Shown here: one piece after another, positions 44,364-54,605 of the stretch
Numbering within the stretch: the stretch's first letter is position 1
Layout of the letters: each line of letters begins with the position of its first letter
DNA from: Codonopsis lanceolata
Lineage: Eukaryota; Streptophyta; Magnoliopsida; Asterales; Campanulaceae
Reading direction: 5' to 3'
Length of the DNA stretch: 64,000 nucleotides
Assembly: GCA_013146195.2 (NCBI GenBank)
Contig: CM028377.1
Location: forward strand, 174,685,845 to 174,749,844
The notes under the pieces: model-generated
Seen by the model: the letters and a program-made list of their open reading frames with translations, nothing else
Database searches by the model: none
Told to the model about the DNA's origin: nothing
Position numbers and translations under genes: made by a program

Positions 44364-45880
44364 ACTTGCAATGTATTCTCAAGCTTAATTAGGAAGTTCT
44401 ACCTGACTAGCTTAACAACATAATTGACTGGAGCTAAAGTTTCTCCGGTTGATTTAATAGCCTAATTAATAAAGCTTGAATATATCGAATTAGTTTAACG
44501 GTCGTAACTACTGTGACAGTCATGGCAGCAATTCAAATTTGGCTATTGTACGTAGGCAAATCTATCTGACCATCTCCCTCCTCTACAACAGATATTTTCA
44601 ACTTTGAAAGTTGATGAACTTCACAAATCAGGTTTACGCCTTCGCCAGTACAATGGTGACAATGATGGCAGCAATTTCGAGTGACTAGCTGGACCGGCAG
44701 CATAACCTCAGCCAAATTCGCCATGGACATACCTTCAAAGATGGACAACTTGCGCTAGCTCAAGGGTGATTTCTCTCATGCATGTCAACTCTTTCTCCAT
44801 ATCCGGCCTCCTCCCTCCACTTCTCCAACTTCACTCTGCTATTTGCAGTCCTGTTGGTAAGTTTTATGTAGGGTGCGATCCATTAATCTTTAATTTTGAC
44901 ACTATTCATTTAGGGTTTGGAATATCATTTGGTTTATGTAACTATATGTAATTTGTGTTTGCAATACAAATTGTTGGTTCGTTCTGTCGTGTCGTTTCAT
45001 TTGCTAATGGTATTGCTTAGGATCATTACAATATGCTATATGAATATATATAGGCATGAATTGTGATTCTATTCATACCTAATACTTTGACGATATTCAA
45101 TTATGGTTTGGGAATAGCATTTGGTTTTTGTAATCGTTTTGGTAAAACTTAGGTAAGACTGTCTTACAGTAATTTTTTGTAAGACGGATCCTCCTTACTC
45201 GACTCATCGCATGTTGATGGTTTGAGTTATGAAAAAGTGATGATTCATCTAATAAATTAAGATTCGTAAAACCGTGTCACAAGAGACTTGCTCAATTGTT
45301 TTTGGGTTCATTACAATATGCTACATACTGACATTTGTTGCTAATCGGTTCTATCTAATCATAAAACGAGTGAAACGAAAATCGGTCTAGGCAAGCTGCC
45401 GAGATCCCGATAAAATTGTCATGCACCACAATAAATATTGGACCAAAAATAAATTTGGCCCCCCTCTTTCAGCCCGTTCAGCAGTGCGCTTTCGGGCCAG
45501 GGGCGCACCGGGTCTTTTACAGGTCTTCCTCATGTAAAGAAATTGTATATGCAATTCGTTCAATTCTAATTTATTAGTTTTCTCCGACTTATGTTGTCGC
45601 TTGTGTTTATGCAATTGTTTGCTTTGTATTTGTTCTGCTTAAATGTTAATTGTTTGGATGCTTAGTAGATCTTCTATTTATACCTTAATAGATAACCACC
45701 TCTAATTTAAGAGATGTGTTTAATTTTGAATAGGTACCCTTTTGTAAAAGGGTTTCTTTGAGGAGGCACCCTTTAATCCGAATTTTTAAAACTAATTAAT
45801 GAAAAAAAAAAAGTTTAGTGTTAATTCGGATTAACTAGATTTATCTAAATGCCCAATATGCCCCAAGTGTCTTTTGACCA
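44364..45880. other. Non-coding, no gene recognised
   Basis: Short frames only (44533-44748 minus, 44766-44951 plus, 45387-45614 minus), none with known motifs. The phrases AGACTGTCTTACAG and GTAAGACGGATCC (45153-45190) form a small inverted pair of a type common in plant repeats. Confidence 0.45.
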
Positions 45881-46345
45881 TTTACGTAATACGTAATACG
45901 TAATATGGAAGTGAAATATGGATACGAATACAAAATAGTAATACGAATATGGGCTATGTAATACGTAATACGGGCTTTACAATAAATAATACGTGTTATA
46001 CAATACGTAATATGAATACATAATATGTAATACAGGGGAGGTAATACGTAATACGGGGGACGTAATATGTAATGTGGGGACGTAATATGTAATACATGCT
46101 ACGGATACGTAATGCGAATTAGGAATACGGCCTCCGAATATGGCCACAGAATCGGGCCACGACTACAGAATTGGATACGAGCTCAAGTACGGAGTACAGA
46201 ATAGTACAAATACTATTACGTAATACAATAAATATGTAATACAATTACTACGTAATACAAATATTGCAATACAAAAAAACATGAATACATAAAAAACGTA
46301 ATACAAATAAAAAGCCGTAGTAAAAAAACGTAATACAATTATACG
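45881..46345 (+). repeat. Divergent minisatellite with GTAATACG / GTAATACA units
   Basis: Starts as near-perfect ACGTAAT repeats (ACGTAATACGTAATACGTAAT, written here only in part), then drifts through AATACGGGCT, AATACGGGGGACGTAAT and similar forms to CGTAATACAAAT at the end. It looks like an early, less ordered relative of the 13-bp arrays further right. Confidence 0.8.
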
Positions 46346-46882
46346 CTTAAGATTTTTGGCTTCGTCTAATACTTTATATGATTTTTCTTGATGAAATTGG
46401 TATTTTGACATATTTTCCTCATTGTCTTATGGCCCAATATTATCTTTGCCCAACAATTTGTTTATCTATGTTTAACCATAGGTTTCAAGTTTGACTTCCT
46501 TCGCCTAAGGATCTAAGAGAAGAGGCAGTAGAGATGGGAAGGAATTAATATTAGAAATCTGATTGCATGTTTGATCAACTAAGTTATTTTCCTTTGTCTG
46601 CATTGGCTTTCTTCTCGATTATAGGCCTTTTCACTAGCTGCACATGTAGGATAGCTGGCATAGGAACACCATTTTCTTCTACTGAAGAGACCAGTCTTAG
46701 AAAAAGAGCTATCGAACACCATTTTCAACTTATACCCACCACTGTGCAATTAATAGAAAGAAAAAATGCTCTATTTGGAACCCCAACTCCTTTAAACAAA
46801 CCCTTTTTTTAATTGATTTGTTTTTTTTAAAAAAATTGTTATTCTTCAATTTAGATGACTTTATCGATTTTGTTTGTAGCCA

Positions 46883-47023
46883 ATGAGCATCAATCATCAC
46901 ATGGTGCAACCTCCCAAAACAACCATTTTTGGATGGGTTGAGCTTTCAATCCTACAAATGTCACTTGTCTCTGATCGTAACTCATTTGTCATCGATTCCG
47001 GTATCATTCAATCGTATTTATGA
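46883..47023 (+). CDS. Conserved 46-codon frame, unknown function
   Basis: ATG to TGA, reading MSINHHMVQPPKTTIFGW ... LSILQMSLVSDRNSFVIDSG. It is preceded by a T-rich tract and TTTGTAG, a good splice acceptor, so it could be an internal exon rather than a free gene. The same frame with few changes is intact at 60890-61030 and 63053-63193, and broken in the other copies. I do not recognise the sequence. Confidence 0.35.
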   Translation: MSINHHMVQPPKTTIFGWVELSILQMSLVSDRNSFVIDSGIIQSYL

Positions 47024-47095
47024 TTTTTAGATCTATATAGTTTATCTACTATTGATATTGTAGTTGTTTTAAACTTAAGGATTTTGTATTTGATA

Positions 47096-47353
47096 CTCCC
47101 TCCGTCCCTAAATAATCGTTTGGGTTGACCCGTTGCACAGTTTAAGAAAAAATAATTGACTTAATTATTTATATTGGTTTAATGTGTAGTTTCCTTTAAT
47201 GTCCATGTATATGTGGCCCATAATTAAAGTAGAGTGAAAAAGTAAGGGTAAAGTGATAAAAGTGATGTTCTAAAAAGGTAAGTTTCAAAGTGGACAATTA
47301 TTTTGGGACGGACGAAAAAGGAAAGAAAGACGATAATTTAGGGACGGAGGGAG
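47096..47353. mobile_element. Stowaway MITE, well preserved
   Basis: CTCCCTCCGTCCC ... GGGACGGAGGGAG with TA on both sides (47094-47095, 47354-47355), 258 bp. The regular units have GTATTTGATATTTGTTATCG at this place (for example 52420-52440), the exact empty site with one TA. This is the Tc1/mariner-type Stowaway structure. Confidence 0.95.
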
Positions 47354-47389
47354 TATTTGTTATCGTTTAGTAGCTTTTATGTGTATGTG

Positions 47390-47911
47390 CGTAGTACAAA
47401 CAAAAACCGTAACAAACAAAACTGTAATACAAAATTGTAAAACGAATATGTAATACAAAATTGTAATACGAATATGTAATACAAATAAGTAATACAGAAC
47501 CATAATACAAATACATAATACAAAACTGTAATACAAAACCATACTACAAAACTTTATAATAAAAATGTAATACAAATACGTAACATAAAAACATAATACA
47601 AACACGTACTACAAAAACGTAATACACATACGTACTACAAAACTGTAATACAAGTACGTAATACAAAACCGTAATACAAATAGTAATACAAAAACGTACT
47701 ACAAATACGTAATACAAAACCATAATACAAATACGTAATAATAATACATAATACAAATACCGTAATACAAATACGTAATACAAAACCATAATACAAAACA
47801 TAATACAAATATGTAATAAAATTACGTAATACAAAAACGTAACACAAAACCGTTTTACAAATACATAATACAAAAATATAATACAAATATGTTATACGTT
47901 ATACAAAAACC
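47390..47911 (+). repeat. 13-bp minisatellite block in unit V1
   Basis: Units of the form CGTAATACAAAWA or CGTAATACAAAAC, about 40 copies with substitutions (CATAATAC, TGTAATAC). Unit length is mostly 13. The minus strand is nearly stop-free, giving Tyr/Phe/Val-rich frames that are not genes. Confidence 0.9.
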
Positions 47912-48571
47912 TCCACATTTTCCATCACCCAATTTGAATTGTTTTGGTGTACATATATTTTTAAACCTTCAAAAGATCTTCTAGCTTTCCCATGTGTGAC
48001 TAACGTTATCACTAACTATTTCCAACAAGACATGCATGAATAAAATACAAGTACAAATGATTTTAATGCTTCCAATTTCTGTCAATTGAATTTTTTTGAG
48101 TTTTATAAATTGTATCATCAATGACTTGGTCACTCCTACAAAGAGGTATATATATACATACGAAACAGTTTACTTGCTGAATAATTTTTTTTGAAAATGA
48201 TTTCCAAACATTCCCTCTTTCTAACTTTTCGTTCAGGTAATAAGGCTTATTTATTTCATTGATTTGTTTTTAAATTTTGTATTATTAAATTTAGATGACT
48301 TTATCGATTTGTTTGTAGCCCAATGAACATCAATCGTCACGTGGTGCAACCTCCCAAAACAGTCATTGTTTGGATGGATTGAGCGTCCAAACCTACAAAC
48401 GTCCCTTGGCTCTGATCGTAACTCATTTGTCATTGTTGCGGTATCATTCGATCATATTTGTGATTTTTAGATCTCTATAGTTTATGTACTATTGATATTA
48501 TAGTTGTTTTAAACTGAACGATTTTGTATTTGAAATTTGTTATCGTTTAGCATCTTTTTTGTGTACTTGCG

Positions 48572-48846
48572 TAGTAAAAAAAATTGTAGCAAACAAAACT
48601 GTAAGCCAAAGCCGTAATACAATACCTTAATACAATACAGTAATACAAAATTGTAATACAAGTCTTGCGCAATATAAAACAGTAATACAAATGTGTAATA
48701 CAAACCGTAAGATAAATACGTAATAACGAATCGTAATACAAATACGTAATACAAAAATGTAATATAAATATGTAATACAAATATATATTAAAAGCCAAAA
48801 AAAAAAATGAATACAAAATCGTCATACAAATACATAATATGTGGTT
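48572..48846 (+). repeat. 13-bp minisatellite block, short and diverged
   Basis: About 20 CGTAATACAAAA-like units with more drift than elsewhere. Followed by an A-run near 48797. Confidence 0.85.
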
Positions 48847-48918
48847 TAAATTTTCTATAATATTTTGGTTGAGATGTTTTATTTTTTTCTTTATGTCTGA
48901 CCTATTGTTTTCTTTTAG

Positions 48919-49050
48919 GTTTTCCGCCAATAAGGATGCCTCTTTTGAAGACATTGAAAAAAAAATCAGTGAGATGATGATTTGGGAGATACGGCTTGAA
49001 CTGTGATCCATCAATTTGGATGACACAGAGCTCCATACCCAACCAAGAAA
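48919..49050 (+). pseudogene. Putative exon B, diverged copy with stop
   Basis: After TTTTCTTTTAG it reads FSANKDASFEDIEKKISEM, then IRLEL-stop-SINLDD. It is the same exon as in every regular unit. The TGA within LEL-stop-SI recurs in most copies. Confidence 0.5.
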
Positions 49051-49149
49051 ATGTTCTTCATACTTTCTTTCAGTTGTGCTGTTTTACTAACTCTTTTATT
49101 AATTTATGAAACTTGTTATGCATAATATGCTCTACTTTGGATTTTATAG

Positions 49150-49238
49150 GTGATAATATTAAGGATATGTTCGTGTCTTTTGCCATTCATAAGGATGTGC
49201 GCGCACCGTTGTCTTGTACTTTTTGTACAAGGAGAAAC
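49150..49238 (+). pseudogene. Putative exon C
   Basis: Between TTTTATAG and AAAC-GTAAGG splice signals, it reads GDNIKDMFVSFAIHKDVRAP and LSCTFCTRRN. A second copy lies at 51358-51446 (GDNVKDMFESFAIGKDVHAP). Protein unknown. Two copies with both splice signals and mostly conservative differences suggest a real ancestral exon. Confidence 0.45.
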
Positions 49239-49451
49239 GTAAGGTTGGTTGCACTTTTCTCTTTAGTATTTTATTAGTTGTTTCTTTCATTTTTCTTTGA
49301 TGAACTCATGGTTTCCGTTTGAGTTCATCAAAGCAAAATTTTGAATGTTAAACAATTTATTTGTGTCTTCTCATTCTGCCTTAAGGTTTTTTGTTTGTTA
49401 ACATAGTTGCCCACATATTACTTTTCTTTGTGCTGGAATAAAATTCAATGT

Positions 49452-50359
49452 TGTAAGGGTAAAATAGGCATGACATATTTTGTTTTTGTTTCTCCTTTCT
49501 TGGTCATTAAGTTTAGGCATTTTTGGAAACAAAATTCCTAAAGATTTTTGGTTGCATTTTTAGAAACAAAATATTCATAAAGATTTTTTGTTGCATTTTT
49601 GGAAACAAAATATTCCAAAAGATTTTTGGTTTCTTGATCCTAAAGTTTATGAGTAATTTTGGAAACAAAATCTTTGTAAAAATCCTCCCTTATGCCGTGT
49701 CTTGAAGTCCTAGTTTATTTGGTAAGAAAATCTAGCTAATAAGGAAGTTGATTTGATTTCTAATTCTAATCATTTTCCATATTGGAGTTGGTTTCCTTCT
49801 TTATGTGTAGGTTTTCTCCACATTATAAATAGAAGTCATGAGGAACGGCTGAACACACATATAGAGAGCAGAAAATTCAGAGCCGAAAAATTCAGAAGTT
49901 AAGAAGTTGTTCATAATTCCAGAATTGTGCAGAATTTGAATGTAGCTTCCAATGCAGCAACATCAGAATCTACATTGAAAACTGCTGGAACGGTTTGTCT
50001 TCCTAGCTGCTCTAGGAAGCTTATTTTTTTCTTCCCACGTTTTCTGTACCTGTTTTTCTATGGGTTTTTGCTCTCCAAGACTTGTTGTCTTGTAAGAGTA
50101 TTTGTTTGGTGATTTCACATTCTTTTTGTAAAACAATTCATCTTTTTTAGTGAAATCTTTTTGGCCATGAGGCTAGATCTACAAGCATAGGCTTGTAGAT
50201 TGTTTGGTAAACATTTGTGCTTAAATTCATGCTTTATTATTAAGTCTTCCGCGGTTTATTGTTTTTGTGACCAATGTGTCTTCCATTGTAGCTTCTTCAC
50301 AAGCTACATTGGGAACTGCATTGGTAGTTTAGAGAATCCTAGCTACTATTGTTTCAACA
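49452..50359 (+). mobile_element. Solo LTR with 5-bp target duplication
   Basis: TGTAAGGGTAAAATAGGC ... TATTGTTTCAACA, 908 bp, flanked by AATGT on both sides (49447-49451 and 50360-50364). Other units carry the uninterrupted site ATTCAATG-TGATCTAAAA. A TATA-like ATTATAAATAG lies near 49822. Near the left end, TTTTTGGAAACAAAATATTCC-like phrases repeat four times (49525-49680). It is the same family as the LTR at 1-462. Internal region lost by LTR-LTR recombination (inference). Confidence 0.93.
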
Positions 50360-50679
50360 AATGTAATCTAAAAAGTGGCAATAAAACAAATACAGATAAT
50401 AATACGAAAATAAGTACCTAACTAAATTACGTAAAAGTTGTGTCAAGAGTTACACTCTTTCTCCGCAATACAAAATTGTCACGTATACAGTGAGCACAAT
50501 CTACAACAATTTTACTCGAGATAAAACGACTTTCTAACTTATAATTGTAGCACAACGATTAAAAGTTGTTGACAAACTAATCGAATAACCGAGACTTTCT
50601 TTGACGAACTAATCGGATCGATTGCACATAGTGTGCGAATCACTGGATCACACAAACAATTTTTCATAGATTTTTCGTA

Positions 50680-50762
50680 GTTTTTGTTAATGTGGCCATT
50701 GTTTCAAGTGTCATCGATTTCATTCCTGATAATCCTAACCATCATTCTGTTGGTTATAAAAT
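50680..50762 (+). pseudogene. Putative exon A, older single copy
   Basis: Reads VNVAIVSSVIDFIPDNPNHH-like sequence and ends TAAAAT-GTAGTT, the same donor position as in the regular units. The 5' part (CTGAAAAAAGAG) is replaced by other sequence. Present once, while regular units hold two copies. Confidence 0.45.
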
Positions 50763-50865
50763 GTAGTTCATTGTAATTCATTTTTTTGTGGTCTGAATTT
50801 CGTATAATATTTTGGTTGTGATTTTTATTTTCTTTCTTTATGCCTGACCTATTGCTTTCTTTTAG

Positions 50866-51000
50866 TTTTATCGCCAACAAGTATGCCTCTTTTGAGGATA
50901 TTGAAAAAAAAATCAGCGTAAAGATGGGTCGGGAGATACGGTTTGAACTGCGATCCATCGGTTTGGATGGCACAGATCTCCATACCCGGTCTTGAAGATG
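50866..51000 (+). pseudogene. Putative exon B, copy without the internal TGA
   Basis: FIANKYASFEDIEKKISVKM, GREIRFELRSIGLDGTDLHT. Here the codon that is TGA in most copies is CGA (Arg), which supports CGA as the ancestral state. Confidence 0.5.
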
Positions 51001-51009
51001 TTATTCATA

Positions 51010-51267
51010 CTCCCTCCTCCCTAAATTATCGTCTTCGTGGACTTGGCGCACGGTTTAAGGAAACACATTAGACTGGATTATTAATATTAGTTTAATGTGC
51101 AGTTTTACTTTAAAACTCATGTGTATGTGACCCATAATTAAAGTGAGATGAAAAAGTAAGGGTAAAGTGGTAAAAGTTTTGTCCTAAAAAAGAAAGTTTC
51201 AAACAAGACAATTATTTTGGGACGGAAAAAAAAGGACAGCAGAACAACAATTTGGGGACGGAGGGAA
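51010..51267. mobile_element. Stowaway MITE
   Basis: CTCCCTCCTCCCTAAATTATCG ... TTTGGGGACGGAGGGAA with TA at 51008-51009 and 51268-51269, 258 bp. The site CATTCATACTTTC-like at about 49055-49070 in the sister unit is empty. Same family as 47096-47353. Confidence 0.92.
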
Positions 51268-51357
51268 TACTTTTTTTAGTTATACTATTTTTACTAACTC
51301 TTTTATTACTTCATTAAATTTGTTATGCATAAAAATGCTCTACTTTGGTTTTTGTAG

Positions 51358-51446
51358 GTGATAATGTTAAGGATATGTTCGAGTCTTTTGCCATTGGTAA
51401 GGATGTGCACGCACCGTTGTCTTATACTTTTTGTATAAGGAGAAAT
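51358..51446 (+). pseudogene. Putative exon C, second copy
   Basis: Between TTTTTGTAG and AAAT-GTAAGG. See the copy at 49150. Differences are mostly single bases, and the frame is open across the exon. Confidence 0.45.
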
Positions 51447-51785
51447 GTAAGGTTGGTTCCACTTTTCTCTTTAGTATTTGATTAGTTGTTCCTTTTATTT
51501 TGCTTTAATGAACTCAAGGTTTTTGTTTGAGTTCATTTAAACAGAATTTTGAATGTTGAACAATTTATTTGCGTCTTCTAAATTTGCCTCAATGTTTTTT
51601 GTTCATTAACCTATTTGCCAACATATTGCTTTTCTTTGTGTTGGAATACAATTTAGTGTGATCTAAAAAAGACAATAAAACAAATACATAAAATAATATG
51701 AAAATAATTACGTAACTAAATTACGTAAAAGTCAAGGCAAGAGTTACACTCTTTCTCTGCAATACAAAATTGTAACGTATATAGT

Positions 51786-52219
51786 GTAACACCCCGCTCC
51801 TTCGTTAGCTCGGTTTGCGTGCTATACTCGCACTTCTTCCTTTGTCGACTGTATGTTTGGTTTACGTGAGGGTCTAGATGTGTATGAGAGACCACTTTAA
51901 AACCAAAGAACTATTAAGATACTCCATATAGTTGTTGACTTGCTAAAGTCACAAGTCGTGACTCGACGATAGTCGGAATGCGATGCGATTGAGGGTTTGC
52001 TTGCGTTTTGCGTTCGTGACCTCGGTTTGGTCCTAGACCTTTATATGATGATTGATTAACATGTTTAGATGTATTAGACTTCAAGTTGGAGGTGTTCCTT
52101 AAGTCTATCGATGATTTGGAAGCTTTGGAGATAGTGCTCGTCTCTATCGCGTAGTTCGGGAATCGAGTCGCGTAATCGTCTCTCCTTTGGGACTCTTATT
52201 TCCCTAGTTGTTGTTCAAG
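51786..52219 (+). mobile_element. Fragment resembling an LTR start at the array border
   Basis: TGTAACACCCCGCTCCTTCG begins abruptly after CGTATATAG, where regular units continue differently. TGTAACACCCC is a usual start of plant gypsy LTRs. It ends equally abruptly at GTTCAAG, where the first regular unit begins in the middle of the 46-codon frame. About 0.43 kb. It is a truncated insertion or a recombination junction that marks the left border of the regular array. Confidence 0.5.
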
Positions 52220-52464
52220 AGCATCAATCATCACGTGGTGCAATCTCCCAAAAAAATCATTTTTGGATGGGTTGAGCTTTCAATCCTACAAATGTCACTT
52301 GTCTCTGATCGTAACTCATTTGTCATCGATTCCGGTATCATTCGATCGTATTTGTGATTTTTAGATCTCTATAGTTTATCTACTATTGATATTATAGTTG
52401 TTTTAAACTCAAGGATTTTGTATTTGATATTTGTTATCGTTTAGCAGCATTTATGTGTATGTGC

Positions 52465-52970
52465 GTAGTACAAACAACAACCATAGCAAACAAAACCGTA
52501 ATACAAAATTGTAATACGAATGCGTAATACAAAACCGTAATACAAAAGTGTAATATGAATACGTAATACAAATACGTGATACAAAACTGTAATACAAAAC
52601 AGTACTACAAAAATGTAATATAAATATGTAATGCAAATACGTCATACAAATACGTAATACAAAAACGTAACACAAAAACATAACACAAATACGTAATACA
52701 AAAACATAATACAAATACGTTCTACAAAACCGTAATACAAGTACGTAACACAAAACCATAATACAAACAGTAATACAAAAACGAAATACAAAACCTAATA
52801 CAAATACATAATAATAATACGTAATACAAAAACCGTAATATAAATACGTAATACAAAACCGTAATACAAAAATGTAATCCAAATACGTAATACAAAACAT
52901 AATACAAAAACGTAATAGAAATATGTAGTGAAATTAAGTTATACAAAAACGAAAACACAAAACCATTGTC
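52465..52970 (+). repeat. 13-bp minisatellite block, unit 1
   Basis: About 38 units of CGTAATACAAAWA / CGTAATACAAAAC type, bounded by GTAGTACAAACAACAACC and ACACAAAACCATTGTC. Each copy position carries its own variant (CGTGATAC, CATAACAC, CGTTCTAC), and the order of variants is kept from unit to unit. Confidence 0.95.
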
Positions 52971-53109
52971 TAACTTTCAGTATTCAGCACTTTGGCCTTG
53001 TCATACCTTTCTGAGCCACTCACTTATGAATTTCCATTTTATGTAATTTGTCTGAGTTTGCTTTTGCTTGTGAGCAATTTCTCATTTTTATAATTTTTGA
53101 GTTTTGCAG

Positions 53110-53203
53110 CTGAAAAAAGAGTAGATGTTAATGTGGCCATGGTTTCTAGTGTGATCGATTCCATTCCGGATAATCCGGACCATCACTTTGCACGTTATCG
53201 CAT
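53110..53203 (+). pseudogene. Putative exon A1, unit 1 (also 57463-57556, 59643-59736, 61808-61901, start at 63963; altered near 55296)
   Basis: After TTTTGCAG it reads AEKRVDVNVAMVSSVIDSIP then DNPDHHFARYR and ends CGCAT-GTAGAG, a good donor. In unit 2 the acceptor is changed (TTTTGCGGTG instead of TTTTGCAGCTG). If spliced to exon B the phase is kept (CGC AT-G TTT). Protein family unknown. Confidence 0.45.
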
Positions 53204-53249
53204 GTAGAGTTCCTAGTTATTCGTTTTTTATGGTTGAATTTTGTATAAG

Positions 53250-53343
53250 CTGAAAAAAGAGTAGATGTTAATGTGGCCATTGTTTCTAGTGTGATCGATT
53301 CCATTCCGGATAATCCGGACCATCACTCTGCTGGTTATCACAT
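53250..53343 (+). pseudogene. Putative exon A2, unit 1 (also 55437-55525, 57603-57696, 59783-59876, 61948-62039)
   Basis: A tandem copy of exon A1 140 bases downstream, reading VDVNVAIVSSVIDSIPDNPD then HHSAGYH before CAT-GTAGAG. The acceptor is TGTATAAG, weaker than that of A1. Units 2 and 5 carry small deletions in the HHSAGYH part that shift the frame. Confidence 0.45.
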
Positions 53344-53432
53344 GTAGAGTTCCTGGTTATTCATTTTTTGTGGTTGAATTTTGTATAATATTTTTGTTGT
53401 GATTTTATGACTGACCTATTTATTTCTTTTAG

Positions 53433-53566
53433 GTTTACCGCCAAGAAGAATGCCTCGTTTGAGGATATAGAACAAAAATTCAGCTACCACATGGGTCGGA
53501 AGATACGCCTTGAGCTGTGATCCATTGGCTTAGTTGGCATAGAGCTTCGCACTCGGCCAAGAAGAT
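53433..53566 (+). pseudogene. Putative exon B, unit 1 (also 55612-55745, 57786-57919, 59966-60099)
   Basis: After TTTCTTTTAG it reads FTAKKNASFEDIEQKFSYHM, GRKIRLEL-stop-SIGL and GIELRTRPRR, ending AAGAT-GTAATT. A TGA interrupts units 1 to 4. In unit 5 (62129-62262) the codon is CGA and the frame is open. I do not recognise the protein. Confidence 0.5.
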
Positions 53567-54605
53567 GTAATTCATACGTGTTTCATGTTATTTTTACTTA
53601 CTCTTGTATTACTTCATGAAATTTGTTATGCGTAATATGCTCCACTTCTGGTATGTATTTTGGTTGAAATTTGTTTGATTTTGATTTTGTTTACATTGTT
53701 GCTGCTTCTTTTTGATTCACAAACCTATGGCACTTGGGTTAGGAGATCTGCTCTCAGACGATCTTTTGGCTTCTATACGATTTTTGACTTTTCAATTTGC
53801 CTCAAGATTTTTTTTTCGTTAACATAGTTTCCCACATATTGCTTTTCTTTGTGTTGGAATACAATTCAATGTGATCTAAAAAAAAGGCAATAAAACAAAT
53901 AAAGAAAATAAAACGAATATAATTACGTAACAAAATTACGTAAAAGCCGAGGTCAGAGTTAGACTCTTTCTCCGTAAGACGAAATTGTCACGTATACAGT
54001 TCTCATGATCTACGGCAATCGTACTCAAGATACAACGACTTTCTAACTTATAATCATATCACAACGATTAAAATATTTGGACAAACTAATCTAATACCTG
54101 AGACTTTCTTCGATGAACTAATCGGATCGATTGCACACAGCGTGCGAAAAGCCAACACAAAACAGAGCAGTTTTAGAAAAAGGACTATAGAACACCATTT
54201 TCAACTTACACACACCAATGTGCAATTAATAGAAAGAAAAGAGGCGCTATTTGGAACCCCAACTCCTTTAAACACACCCCTTTTTTAATTGATTTGTTTT
54301 TTTAAAATTTGTTATTCTTCAATTTAGATGACTTTATCGTTTTTTTTTGTAGCCAATGAGCATCAATCATCACGTGGTGTGCAATCTCCCAAAACAATCA
54401 TTTTTGGATGGGTTGAGCTTTCAATCCTACAAATGTCACTTGTCTCTGATCGTAACTCATTTGTCATCGATTCCGGTATCATTCGATCGTATTTGTGATT
54501 TTTAGATCTCTATAGTTTATCTACTATTGATATTATAGTTGTTTTAAACTCAAGGATTTTGTATTTGATATTTGTTATCGTTTAACAACATTTATGTGTA
54601 TGTGC

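Larger units (their letters stand above)
46560..48325 (+). repeat. Diverged repeat unit V1 of the array family
   Basis: Holds, in the same order as the regular units, the AAAAAGAGCTATCGAACACC to GGAACCCCAACTCC segment (46690-46800), the 46-codon frame (46883-47023), and minisatellite block (47390-47910). A Stowaway MITE is inserted at 47096-47353. The exon A/B part is missing before the next unit starts at about 48240, so this unit is internally deleted. Confidence 0.75.
48326..51785 (+). repeat. Diverged repeat unit(s) V2 of the array family, with insertions
   Basis: Contains the 46-codon region (48324 on; ATG changed to the sequence CAATGAACATC), a minisatellite block (48572-48846), exon B (48919-49050), exon C (49150-49238), a solo LTR (49452-50359), leader-like spacer to 50640, then exon A (to 50762), exon B (50866-51000), a Stowaway MITE (51010-51267) and exon C again (51358-51446). 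Because exons B and C occur twice, this stretch is two partial units. Exon C is missing from the regular array. Confidence 0.7.

Noticed and set aside
45387..45614. A 75-codon minus-strand frame near 45.5 kb
   Set aside because: No recognisable motif, start context or neighbours. Probably chance.
52451..52958. Minus-strand frames rich in Tyr, Phe, Val, Leu (also at 47360-47886, 54575-55163, 56766-57300, 58945-59478, 61114-61645, 63287-63800)
   Set aside because: They are the stop-free reverse reading of the 13-bp minisatellite, open in several frames at once, with no start context or conserved domain. Not membrane protein genes.
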